From NCBI GenBank assembly GCA_023427125.1, contig JAEZBP010000759.1, positions 1-5,399 on the forward strand: a stretch of 5,399 nt of DNA, given 5' to 3'. Within the stretch, counting starts at the first letter, position 1. The number at the start of each line of letters is the position of its first letter. This document shows positions 1 to 5,399 of the stretch, piece after piece. The notes under the pieces were generated by a model. That model saw nothing but the letters and a program-made list of their open reading frames with translations, did no database searches and was not told the origin of the DNA. The position numbers and the translations under genes are program-made. The stretch comes from Pseudomonadota bacterium. Its GTDB lineage: Bacteria > Myxococcota_A > Polyangia > Polyangiales > Sandaracinaceae.

Positions 1-175
1 GTGCAGGTCGATGGGGCCGGCGCGCGAGCGAGCGCGCCATCTCGCGCAGACGCTCGAGGCTGAAGGGCACGGGCCGCGCGAGCCGAGCGCCCGGGACCTG
101 CGCGCCGCACGCGGTCGGAAAGAGCGCGGCGAGCGCGAGCCCGCACGATCCGCCGAGGAACTGCCGACGCCGCAT
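1..175 (-). CDS. OpgG/OpgD-like periplasmic glucan biosynthesis protein, N-terminal part (gene runs off the left edge)
   Basis: Reading the minus strand from the ATG at 175-173 gives 58 uninterrupted codons to the window edge. The product begins MRRRQFLGGS, a twin-arginine motif (RRQFL), followed by a hydrophobic stretch at about residues 10-21 and then TACGAQ, so export by the Tat pathway is likely. The mature start reads PVPFSLERLREMARSLARRP. This resembles the opening of the OpgG/OpgD (MdoG/MdoD) domain, where a short F-S/D-[ILV] strand precedes a helix containing 'A..LA'. E. coli OpgD is itself a Tat substrate; the family acts in the periplasm on osmoregulated beta-glucans. The Cys at residue 23 does not sit in a good lipobox (PTAC). 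I see no strong ribosome binding site before this ATG, but the twin-arginine motif directly after it supports the start. The catalytic part lies outside the window, so the family call rests on about 25 mature residues and the signal type. Another Tat-exported protein remains possible. Confidence 0.6.
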   Translation of the reverse strand, partial: MRRRQFLGGSCGLALAALFPTACGAQVPGARLARPVPFSLERLREMARSLARRPHRPA

Positions 176-268
176 CGCTCGGGCGTAGCACGTGCAGGCC
201 TCGGACGGAGGCACCGTGGCACCCTGTCGCCCATGCGCGCCTCGCGCGATCGAAGTAGGCTCGCGCGC
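176..268. promoter_or_regulatory. Divergent control region between the opgD-like gene and the GT-C-like gene
   Basis: These 93 bases separate two outward-facing genes and must carry, or overlap, both promoters. They hold an 8-base perfect palindrome GCACGTGC (188-195) and a direct repeat GGCACC-GT-GGCACC (about 210-223). A GGAGG at 207-211 lies too far (21 bases) from the ATG at 233 to serve it well. I cannot assign -35/-10 boxes in sequence this GC-rich. The palindrome could be an operator, but one 8-base palindrome is weak evidence. Confidence 0.3.
253..259 (+). promoter_or_regulatory. Ribosome binding site favouring the GTG start at 269
   Basis: AAGTAGG differs from the ideal AAGGAGG at one base and ends 9 bases before the GTG at 269. 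The competing in-frame ATG at 233 has its nearest Shine-Dalgarno-like run (GGAGG, 207-211) 21 bases away, which is too far. This is the main reason for preferring the GTG. Confidence 0.45.
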
Positions 269-1792
269 GTGAATCGCCTGGATCGCGCGCGCCGCTACGG
301 CTTCGTGCTGGTGCTCGGCGCCGTCGCGACGTACGCGGCCGCCCCGGTGTGGGCGGCGGCGCACCCGGCGATCCAGGACCTGCCCCAGCACATGGCCGCG
401 ATCCGGGTGCTCGCGAGCTACGGCGATCCGGACCTCGCGTTCGCGCGCTACTTCACGATCGATCTGAGCCGCACGCAGTACCTCGCCTACTACGTCGCCG
501 CGGTGCTCCTGAGCTGGCCCTTCGGCGTGCTCGTGGCGAACAAGCTGCTCATCAGCGCCTCGATCCTCGCGACGCCCTTCGCGATGCGCTCCCTGCTGCG
601 CTCGCTCGGCGCCGACGAGCGGCTCGCGCTCTTCGTGATCCCGCTGACGTGGAACGCCCACCTCATCCTCGGGTTCATGAACTTCTGCGCGGCGATCCCG
701 CTCGCCCTCTGGGGCCTCGCCCTCGCGGTGCGGCTGCGCTCCGAGTGGTCACGCCGGCGCGCGCTCGGCCTCGGCGTGATCGCGCTCGTCTGCTTCTACA
801 CCCACGTCGTGCCCTTCGCCTTCCTCGGCCTCGGCGCGGCGCTCGTCGCGATCGGCGGCCGATGGAGGGACACGCTGAGGCGCTGGCTCCCGCTCGTCCC
901 GTCGGCGCTGGCCGCGCTGATCTGGACGCAGCTCAGCCCCGCCGGCGAGTCGACGCTCAGCGCGGCCTCGGGCGGCGGCGAGCAGGGCAGCGCGGTCTTC
1001 GTCCCCGCTCCGCAGGCGATCGGCGAGATCCCCTCCTGGCTCACCGACGTGCTGCACTCGGACCTCGACGAGCAGCTCCTCGTCGCGTTCGCGATCGTGA
1101 TGCTGCTCGCCGCCGTCAGCGGGCGAGGAGGCGCCGCCACCGACGCACCGCCCGCCGCCCGCCTGCGCGCCCGCGTCGCGCTGCTCTCGCCGCTCGCGCT
1201 CGCGCTCTACTTCGTCACGCCCGCGTCCTACGGCTGGATCTGGCCGATCAACGCGCGCTTCCCGCTCTTGGCCATCGTCTTCGCCATCGTCGCGCTCCCT
1301 CGCCAGCGCGGCGCCCTCGGCGCCGTCACGCTCGCGGCGGTGACCGCCATCAGCGTCGCCTCGAGCGCCGAGGTGAAGCGCGCGTTCATCGCCTTCGAGA
1401 CCGAAGAGGTCGGCACGCTCGACGACGCGCTCGCGACGATGCCGCACGGCGCCCGGGTCGCCGGCCTCATCTTCGATCGCGGCTCGCGCCACGTGAAGTT
1501 CTCGCCCTTCATCCACTCGGTCGCCTGGGCCCAGGCCGAGAACGGCGGCGCGGTCATGTTCACCTTCGCCGACTTCCCGCAGAGCCCGTTCACGTTCCGC
1601 GAGGGCGCGCGCCCGCCCCGCGTGATCCCGCGCTGGGAGTGGATGCCCGAGCGCGTCGATCCCGCGACGGACCTCGCCTGGTACGACTACGTCCTCATCC
1701 GCGGCGGCCCCGGCCGCATCGCGAGCCAGCGCGACGCCTTCGAGCCGGTCTACGAGAGCGTCCGCTGGTCAGTCTGGCGCCGCCTCCGCTGA
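269..1792 (+). CDS. Polytopic membrane protein resembling GT-C-fold glycosyltransferases
   Basis: The product is about 507 residues from the GTG at 269; 519 if the ATG at 233 is used. The frame is open to position 11, but that upstream part overlaps the opgD-like gene antisense and reads as Arg-rich non-protein sequence. Numbered from the GTG: a membrane segment at about 12-31 leads into an extracytoplasmic D37-L-P-Q-H41 motif. Then come roughly nine or ten further membrane segments, including WNAHLILGFMNF (128-139) and CFYTHVVPF (175-183). A soluble tail follows from about 365 to the end. One early Asp motif after the first membrane helix, many helices and a C-terminal extracytoplasmic domain is the GT-C plan; such enzymes normally take sugars from polyprenyl-phosphate donors. 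I recall unnamed bacterial membrane proteins with a D-[YL]-P-[NQ]-H-[LM]-A motif, a GF-[LM]-N-[YF] helix and a mid-protein His that look alike. Substrate and activity are unknown. It ends 28 bases from dedA, convergently, with no clear terminator between. Confidence 0.8.
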   Translation: MNRLDRARRYGFVLVLGAVATYAAAPVWAAAHPAIQDLPQHMAAIRVLASYGDPDLAFARYFTIDLSRTQYLAYYVAAVLLSWPFGVLVANKLLISASILATPFAMRSLLRSLGADERLALFVIPLTWNAHLILGFMNFCAAIPLALWGLALAVRLRSEWSRRRALGLGVIALVCFYTHVVPFAFLGLGAALVAIGGRWRDTLRRWLPLVPSALAALIWTQLSPAGESTLSAASGGGEQGSAVFVPAPQAIGEIPSWLTDVLHSDLDEQLLVAFAIVMLLAAVSGRGGAATDAPPAARLRARVALLSPLALALYFVTPASYGWIWPINARFPLLAIVFAIVALPRQRGALGAVTLAAVTAISVASSAEVKRAFIAFETEEVGTLDDALATMPHGARVAGLIFDRGSRHVKFSPFIHSVAWAQAENGGAVMFTFADFPQSPFTFREGARPPRVIPRWEWMPERVDPATDLAWYDYVLIRGGPGRIASQRDAFEPVYESVRWSVWRRLR

Positions 1793-1820
1793 CTCTCCCG
1801 AGACGGAAAGCCGAAGCCGA

Positions 1821-2525
1821 CTACTCCGCGGCCGGAGCCACGGCCTTCTTCCGCTTGTCGAGCCAGCCCTTGATCATCTCGATCGCGATCGGCAGCACCG
1901 AGATGAAGATGATCGCCAGCACCACGATCTCGAAGTTCTTCTTCACGAACGGCAGCTCGCCGAGGAAGAAGCCCGCCAGCACGCAGATCAGCACCCACGC
2001 GAGCGCCCCGACCACGTTGAACACGAAGAACTGGCGGTACTGCATCTTCCCGATGCCCGCCACGAACGGCGCGAACGTCCGCACGATCGGCACGAAGCGC
2101 GCGAGCACGATCGTCTTTCCGCCGTACTTCTCGTAGAAGGCCTGCGTCCGCTCGAGGTGCTCGCGCTTGATCAGCCGCGCGAGCCCGGTCGGTTTGGTCT
2201 TCTTCTCGAGCCAGCGCTCCAGGTAGCCGGGCCCGACCGCCCGGCCGATCCGGTAGTTCACCGCGTCGCCGAGGATCGCCGCCACGATCAGGAGCGGGAT
2301 CGCGATCCCCAGCTCCATCCCGCCCTGCCCGCTCCCGACCGCGCAGAGCGCCCCGGTCGCGAAGAGGAGCGAGTCCCCCGGGAGGAAGGGCGTCACCACC
2401 AGCCCCGTCTCGCAGAACACGACGATGAACAGGATCGCGTAGATCCACACGCCGTACTCGACCGAGAGCGCGAGCAGGTGCTGGTCGACGTGAAGGAAGA
2501 TGTCGAGGACGTCCCCGAAGCTCAT
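1821..2525 (-). CDS. dedA: DedA family membrane protein
   Basis: This 234-residue protein matches the usual DedA length and, from memory, closely follows E. coli DedA/YabI: EYGVWIYAILF near 23-33, FCETGLVVTPFLPGDSLLF (37-55), GDAVNY (86-91), FYEKYGGKTI (130-139) and ARFVPIVRTFAPFVAG (142-157). E39 and D51 fall at the numbers of the essential acidic residues of E. coli YqjA/YghB. R143 and R149 keep the six-residue spacing of that family's essential arginine pair. Membrane segments are visible at about 24-46, 72-92, 164-187 and 198-217, with the conserved FLPGDS and FAPFVAG stretches as likely re-entrant loops. Family members sit in the inner membrane; several are undecaprenyl-phosphate transporters that recycle the lipid carrier, and others affect proton-motive force and membrane lipid balance. 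The ATG at 2525 has GGAG (plus-strand 2539-2542) 13 bases upstream, slightly far. It lies 39 bases downstream of the permease gene and is probably cotranscribed. The tail is Lys/Ala-rich (KRKKAVAPAAE). Confidence 0.95.
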   Translation of the reverse strand: MSFGDVLDIFLHVDQHLLALSVEYGVWIYAILFIVVFCETGLVVTPFLPGDSLLFATGALCAVGSGQGGMELGIAIPLLIVAAILGDAVNYRIGRAVGPGYLERWLEKKTKPTGLARLIKREHLERTQAFYEKYGGKTIVLARFVPIVRTFAPFVAGIGKMQYRQFFVFNVVGALAWVLICVLAGFFLGELPFVKKNFEIVVLAIIFISVLPIAIEMIKGWLDKRKKAVAPAAE

Positions 2526-2564
2526 GGGCAGGGGTTATCTCCGACCGCCCACCGGGGCAAGCGG

Positions 2565-3890
2565 TTACGTGCCCTTCACACGGCGGCCGACCCACATGCT
2601 GATCGCCGCCAGCACCGCCCCGATGATCACGACCACCCCGGAGAAGACGAACTCGGCCATGGCGGCCTGCGAGAGCAGCAGCACGCACACGCCGACGCCG
2701 ATCAGCGGCATCAGGAAGGGGCCGCCCGGGACGCGGTAGGAGCGCTCGAGATCCGGCCGCTTGAGGCGCAGCCAGGTCACCGCGACACAGGTGCCGACGT
2801 ACTGGAGGGTGACCGCCACGTTGGCGAGGTCGACCAGCTTGTCGAAGTCGAGCAGCATGCCGGCGAGCAGCGTCAGGCCCGCCGTCGCGACGATCGCGTG
2901 GTGCGGCGAGCCGAAGCGCGGGTGCGTCGCGGCGAGCCAGCTCGGGAAGAGGCGATCCTCGGCGAGCACGCCGAGGAAGCGCGGGCTCGCGAGCGCCGAG
3001 CCGACGCAGAAGCCCATCATCGAGATGCACGCGCCGACCGACATCAGCGTCACGCCCGGCGCGCCGAGGAAGGTCTGCGCCGCGTCCGCCAGCGGGCGGG
3101 CGCTCCACGACTCGTCGACGCCCGCGGTGCCCGCGATGGAGGGCGCGGTCCCGTAGGCGATGATCTGGATCAGCACGTAGAAGATCGAGCAGCCGACCAA
3201 GGAGCCGATGACCGCGATCGGCACGTTGCGCCGCGGGTTCTTCGTCTCGCCGGCCGGCACCGGCGCGACCTCGAAGCCCTGCACCGCGAAGAGCGCCGCG
3301 AAGAGCGCCGCCCCGAAGGGCGCGACGACGCTGCCGCCCTCGGGCACGACCGGCATCGCCCGGACCTCCCCCCAATCGACGTAGGCGATCCCGAGCACGA
3401 CGAAGGCCCCGAGCGGCACCAGCTTGGCGAGCGTGAACGTGTTGGTCGCGTAGGCGCCGGGCTTGACGCCGAAGTAGTTGAGGGCGCCCGGCACCACGAT
3501 CATCGCCGCGACCACGACGTGCACGAGGATCGGATCGTCGATGGTGACGAGCGCCCCGAGATAGCCGACGACGCCGTGCGCGACCGCGCCCCACGAGAGC
3601 ACCATCGTGATCCACGCCATCCAGCCGACGATGAACGCCGGCACGCGGCCGAACGCCTCGCGGGTGTAGACGTAGGGGCCGCCGCTCGCCGAGAACATGC
3701 CGCTCGCCTCGGCGAAGCAGAGCCCGACCGAGACCAGCAAGAGCCCCACCACCGCGAACGCCGCCCAGGACGCGCCGCCGAGGTGGTGCGCGATCCGCCC
3801 CGGCAGCCGGTAGATCCCCGAGCCCACGATGGCGTTCACCCCGATGCAGAGGACGCTGAAGAGCCCGAGGGCGCGCACGGTCTTCGACAT
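2565..3890 (-). CDS. APC-superfamily amino acid/polyamine-type permease
   Basis: At 441 residues with about 12 membrane segments, this is the normal size for the amino acid-polyamine-organocation family of inner-membrane carriers. Helix 1 carries GVNAIVGSGIY (17-27), the family's broken-helix substrate site (G-S-G-I). ASGGPYVYTREAFG (68-81) is the conserved stretch after helix 2. Helix 6 has FAVQGFEVAPVPAGETKNPRRNVP (201-224), with the GFE and AGE-x-KNP-x-R-x-x-P signature. SPRFLGVLAEDRLFPSWLA (302-320) is the loop after helix 8, and LRLKRPDLERSYRVPGGP (374-391) precedes helix 11. The Tyr of GSGIY replaces the more usual Phe. A strong ribosome binding site, GGAGG (plus-strand 3896-3900), stands 5 bases before the ATG, so the start is well fixed. 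It is the first gene of a likely two-gene unit with dedA. The substrate cannot be read from the sequence. Confidence 0.93.
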   Translation of the reverse strand: MSKTVRALGLFSVLCIGVNAIVGSGIYRLPGRIAHHLGGASWAAFAVVGLLLVSVGLCFAEASGMFSASGGPYVYTREAFGRVPAFIVGWMAWITMVLSWGAVAHGVVGYLGALVTIDDPILVHVVVAAMIVVPGALNYFGVKPGAYATNTFTLAKLVPLGAFVVLGIAYVDWGEVRAMPVVPEGGSVVAPFGAALFAALFAVQGFEVAPVPAGETKNPRRNVPIAVIGSLVGCSIFYVLIQIIAYGTAPSIAGTAGVDESWSARPLADAAQTFLGAPGVTLMSVGACISMMGFCVGSALASPRFLGVLAEDRLFPSWLAATHPRFGSPHHAIVATAGLTLLAGMLLDFDKLVDLANVAVTLQYVGTCVAVTWLRLKRPDLERSYRVPGGPFLMPLIGVGVCVLLLSQAAMAEFVFSGVVVIIGAVLAAISMWVGRRVKGT

Positions 3891-3895
3891 GAAGC

Positions 3896-3900
3896 CCTCC
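3896..3900 (-). promoter_or_regulatory. Ribosome binding site of the permease gene
   Basis: On the minus strand this reads GGAGG, 5 bases before the ATG at 3890. It is the strongest Shine-Dalgarno in the window and decides the permease start. Confidence 0.8.
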
Positions 3901-3931
3901 AGCTATCGCGGGAGGGACGTCCGGTGCAAGG

Positions 3932-4159
3932 GCGGAATCCAGACGTCCTGACCTATCCCCTCACGGCGGCTGAATCTTGCGCGATGGGAGCCAGTGGGTG
4001 AGGACCCAAACCCGTCCGTTCGTCCTGAGCGCGGCTCGCGAAGCGCGTCGCAGTCGAAGGACGCGCGGCCGCACGCCCATCGACTTCGCTCAGGGCGAAC
4101 GGTTGGCGGGCGCGCCGGACAGCGCGACCGAAGGGGTGGGCAGGAGGTCTGGATTCGGC
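3932..4159. repeat. Compound imperfect inverted-repeat element of about 228 bases, MITE-like or paired-REP-like
   Basis: The outer arms are 3932-3961 and 4132-4159. Their core GAATCCAGAC (3935-3944) matches GTCTGGATTC (4147-4156) exactly in inverted orientation. After one mismatch, TCCTG (3946-3950) pairs with CAGGA (4141-4145), and a looser match continues to CCCCT/AGGGG. Nested inside is a second inverted repeat (4016-4102, listed separately). There is also a small hairpin TGGGT-GAGG-ACCCA at 3995-4008. No open frame inside looks like a protein and I see no obvious flanking target duplication. A non-autonomous mobile element or a REP-type doublet would fit. Neither can be shown from a single copy. 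Confidence 0.55.
4016..4102. repeat. Inner palindromic repeat of the CGTCCTGAGC / GTCGAAGGACG type
   Basis: CCGTTCGTCCTGAGCG (4016-4031) is inverted as CGCTCAGGGCGAACGG (4087-4102), matching at 15 of 16 positions; the odd one is a T facing G, which still pairs as G-U in RNA. AGTCGA (4052-4057) pairs with TCGACT (4080-4085) just inside. An alternative local stem pairs CGTCCT (4021-4026) with AGGACG (4058-4063), so two folds compete. From memory, intergenic repeats with TTCGTCCTGAGC...GTCGAAGGAC cores occur in many unrelated GC-rich bacterial genomes; copy number here is not visible. Confidence 0.75.
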
Positions 4160-4198
4160 GCTGCGCATCGGAAACGGCCGGACTAAGCTCCGCCCGCT

Positions 4199-5399
4199 TT
4201 GAAGCTCGCAGCACCCGGGAGCGCAGCGACGCTCGCGCTGGCCGTCGGCCTGTGCGCGCTGGCGCTCACGCTCGCCGAGGTGGCGGTGCGCTACACACCG
4301 AACACCTGGATCCAGCGCGACGGCCGCTTCTACACGAACGTGAACACCACCCTCGTCGAGGGGCTCAGCCTCGATCAGGGCGAGTTCTGCGCGAGCTGGT
4401 ACGACGGCAAGCAGGGGTGGAACCGCAACCTCGACGCCGGCTGGAGCAACGTCGCGCTCGGCGCGAACGGCGAGCACCTGCCCAAGCACCCCGTCTTGCT
4501 CCCGCTCCTCTCGACCCCGCTCTTCTGGGCGTTCGGCCTGCACGGCACGCTCGTCTTCAACGTGCTGATGTTCGGCCTCATCGCGCTCGGCGCCTTCGCC
4601 CTCGCGCGGCGCTATGCGTCGGCCCCCGCCGCCGCGTTCGCGGCCCTCGCGCTGCCGCTCGCGACCGGCGTGCGCGATCACGCGTACGACTATCACGTCG
4701 ACGTGCTCATGCTGGCGCTCTTCGTCTGCGGCATGGCGCTGATGCACGCGCGGCGCGGCTTCTGGGCCGGCCTCTTGATCGGCGCGACCGTGGTCCTGCG
4801 CCCGACCGCGCTCCTCTGGCTGCCCTCGCTGGTGCTCATCCTCGCGGCGCTCCGCGACTGGCGCACGCTGCGCTTCGCCCTCCTCGGCGGCGCCATCCCG
4901 CTCGCGCTCTTCGCCGCCTCGAACGCCTGGCTCTACGGCATGCCGTGGTGGAGCGGCTACAACCGCGTGATCGTGGTCGTCAACGGCGAGCCGCAGATCG
5001 CCGACGTGAGCGGCGCGTTCTCGGTCCCCTTCGAGGAGGGCCTCGAGACCCTGTGGAGCGGCCCTTACGGGGTGCGCCACCGCCTGACGCTGATGGCCGG
5101 CGCGATCCCCGGCCTCGTCTTCCTGCTCCGCAGGCGGCCCGCCTATGTCCTCGCCGCCCTCCTCGGCGTCGCCGCGTCGATCGTCCTCTTCGCGCAGTAC
5201 CGCTGGTACGGCGACCGCTTCCTCTGGCCGAGCTGCGCGCTCCTCGTCCCGGCGCTCGCCGTCACCTTCGACGCGCTCGCGCGGCGCCTCCGCAAGCGGC
5301 CCGAGTGGCGCGCCCCGACCGTCGCCGCGCTCGCGTCCGCCGTCGCGCTCGCGCTCCACAGCTCGTTCGCCGGCCCGCTCGAGGCCCACCGCGCCGCCG
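4199..5399 (+). CDS. GT-C-like polytopic membrane protein, C-terminal part cut by the right edge
   Basis: An uninterrupted frame of 400 codons runs from a TTG at 4199 to the window end. An in-frame TAA at 4184-4186 bounds it upstream, and the TTG is the first plausible start after it; the next are GTG codons at residues 28 and 30, which would delete helix 1. The start MKLAAPGSAATLALAVGLCALALTLA has one basic residue and a signal-anchor helix (about 9-28). D41-G-R-F-Y45 follows in the first outer loop. A long loop carries GW (81-82) and GEHLPKHPVLLPLLSTP (91-107), then about seven or eight further helices, RDHAYDYHVDVL (159-170) and a VVLRPT turn (198-203). An Asp after helix 1 and a P-x-H-P loop are typical of GT-C/PMT-like glycosyltransferases using polyprenyl-linked sugars. 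I see no Shine-Dalgarno before the TTG. It does not resemble the other GT-C-like protein closely. Coding is near certain, the enzyme class only likely, the substrate unknown. Confidence 0.78.
   Translation, partial: MKLAAPGSAATLALAVGLCALALTLAEVAVRYTPNTWIQRDGRFYTNVNTTLVEGLSLDQGEFCASWYDGKQGWNRNLDAGWSNVALGANGEHLPKHPVLLPLLSTPLFWAFGLHGTLVFNVLMFGLIALGAFALARRYASAPAAAFAALALPLATGVRDHAYDYHVDVLMLALFVCGMALMHARRGFWAGLLIGATVVLRPTALLWLPSLVLILAALRDWRTLRFALLGGAIPLALFAASNAWLYGMPWWSGYNRVIVVVNGEPQIADVSGAFSVPFEEGLETLWSGPYGVRHRLTLMAGAIPGLVFLLRRRPAYVLAALLGVAASIVLFAQYRWYGDRFLWPSCALLVPALAVTFDALARRLRKRPEWRAPTVAALASAVALALHSSFAGPLEAHRAA

Larger units (their letters stand above)
3891..4198. promoter_or_regulatory. Divergent intergenic region between the permease and the right-hand GT-C-like gene
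   Basis: About 308 bases without a gene lie between two outward-facing starts. The permease Shine-Dalgarno is at 3896-3900 (minus strand). A perfect palindrome GGACGTCC (3915-3922) lies 24 bases before the permease ATG, and a second GACGTC core (3942-3947) lies 26 bases from the first, which could be a paired operator. The middle is taken up by the inverted-repeat element described separately, leaving about 40 bases of plain sequence on each side for promoters. I see no convincing -35/-10 pair, small gene or RNA gene here. Confidence 0.4.

Noticed and set aside
11..268. Extension of the GT-C-like gene upstream to an ATG at position 11
   Set aside because: The extra 74-86 residues are Arg/Glu/Ala-rich, lie antisense to the Tat signal and mature start of the opgD-like gene, and would push the first membrane helix far inside the protein.
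1793..1820. Bidirectional terminator between the convergent GT-C-like and dedA genes
   Set aside because: The 28 bases contain no GC-rich hairpin followed by a T run on either strand; termination may be Rho-dependent or inside coding sequence.
349..2136. Second plus-strand frame of 595 codons
   Set aside because: It is the +1 shadow of the GT-C-like gene (Arg/Ala/Pro-rich) and runs antisense into dedA.
1750..3615. Open frame of 621 codons on the minus strand
   Set aside because: It overlaps the dedA and permease genes in another frame and reads as Arg/Gly/Ala-rich low-complexity sequence, a typical shadow in GC-rich DNA.
2157..4001. Open frame of 614 codons on the plus strand
   Set aside because: It is antisense to the permease and dedA, with Arg/Asp/His-rich composition and no domain or helix pattern.
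3932..4159. CRISPR array or insertion sequence
   Set aside because: There are no regularly spaced direct repeats and no transposase frame; the symmetry is inverted only.
3977..4186. Small plus-strand frame of 69 codons within the intergenic repeat
   Set aside because: It consists of translated palindrome arms, has no ribosome binding site and shows no protein-like pattern.
3953..5389. Open frame of 478 codons on the minus strand
   Set aside because: It is antisense to the right-hand GT-C-like gene, dominated by Glu/Arg/Ala, and crosses the inverted-repeat element; the plus strand shows clear membrane helices instead.

Overview
This is a very GC-rich window whose coding frames carry G or C at most third positions. 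It holds five genes: three complete, and two cut by the window edges. The base composition, the E. coli-type DedA, the Tat-exported OpgG/OpgD-like protein and the polytopic GT-C-like proteins suggest a Gram-negative bacterium with a two-membrane envelope. A myxobacterium-like (Myxococcota/former Deltaproteobacteria) chromosome is my best guess, but it rests on general resemblance only. I see no transposase, phage gene, integrase, tRNA, rRNA or CRISPR array.

Layout. At the left edge, the first 58 codons of a Tat-exported OpgG/OpgD-like periplasmic glucan protein run leftward out of the window (175 to 1). A short divergent gap separates it from a rightward gene (about 269-1792) for a large polytopic membrane protein resembling GT-C-fold glycosyltransferases. 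This gene converges, with only 28 bases between, on a leftward pair: an APC-superfamily amino acid/polyamine-type permease (3890-2565) followed 39 bases later by dedA (2525-1821). Upstream of the permease is a gap of about 308 bases. Most of it is a compound, imperfect inverted repeat of about 228 bases (3932-4159) with an inner palindrome of the CGTCCTGAGC / GTCGAAGGACG type. Beyond it a second GT-C-like membrane protein gene starts, probably at a TTG codon (4199), and runs off the right end with its frame still open.

How the genes may work together. Four of the five products belong to, or resemble, families that act at the cell envelope: a periplasmic glucan protein, two candidate lipid-linked-sugar glycosyltransferases, and DedA, whose family includes undecaprenyl-phosphate transporters. 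A common envelope-glycan theme is possible, but the genes lie in at least three transcription units, so it is an inference from neighbourhood. I find no clear new multi-gene system. The most unusual non-coding signal is the nested inverted repeat at 3932-4159, which sits where the promoters of two divergent genes should be.
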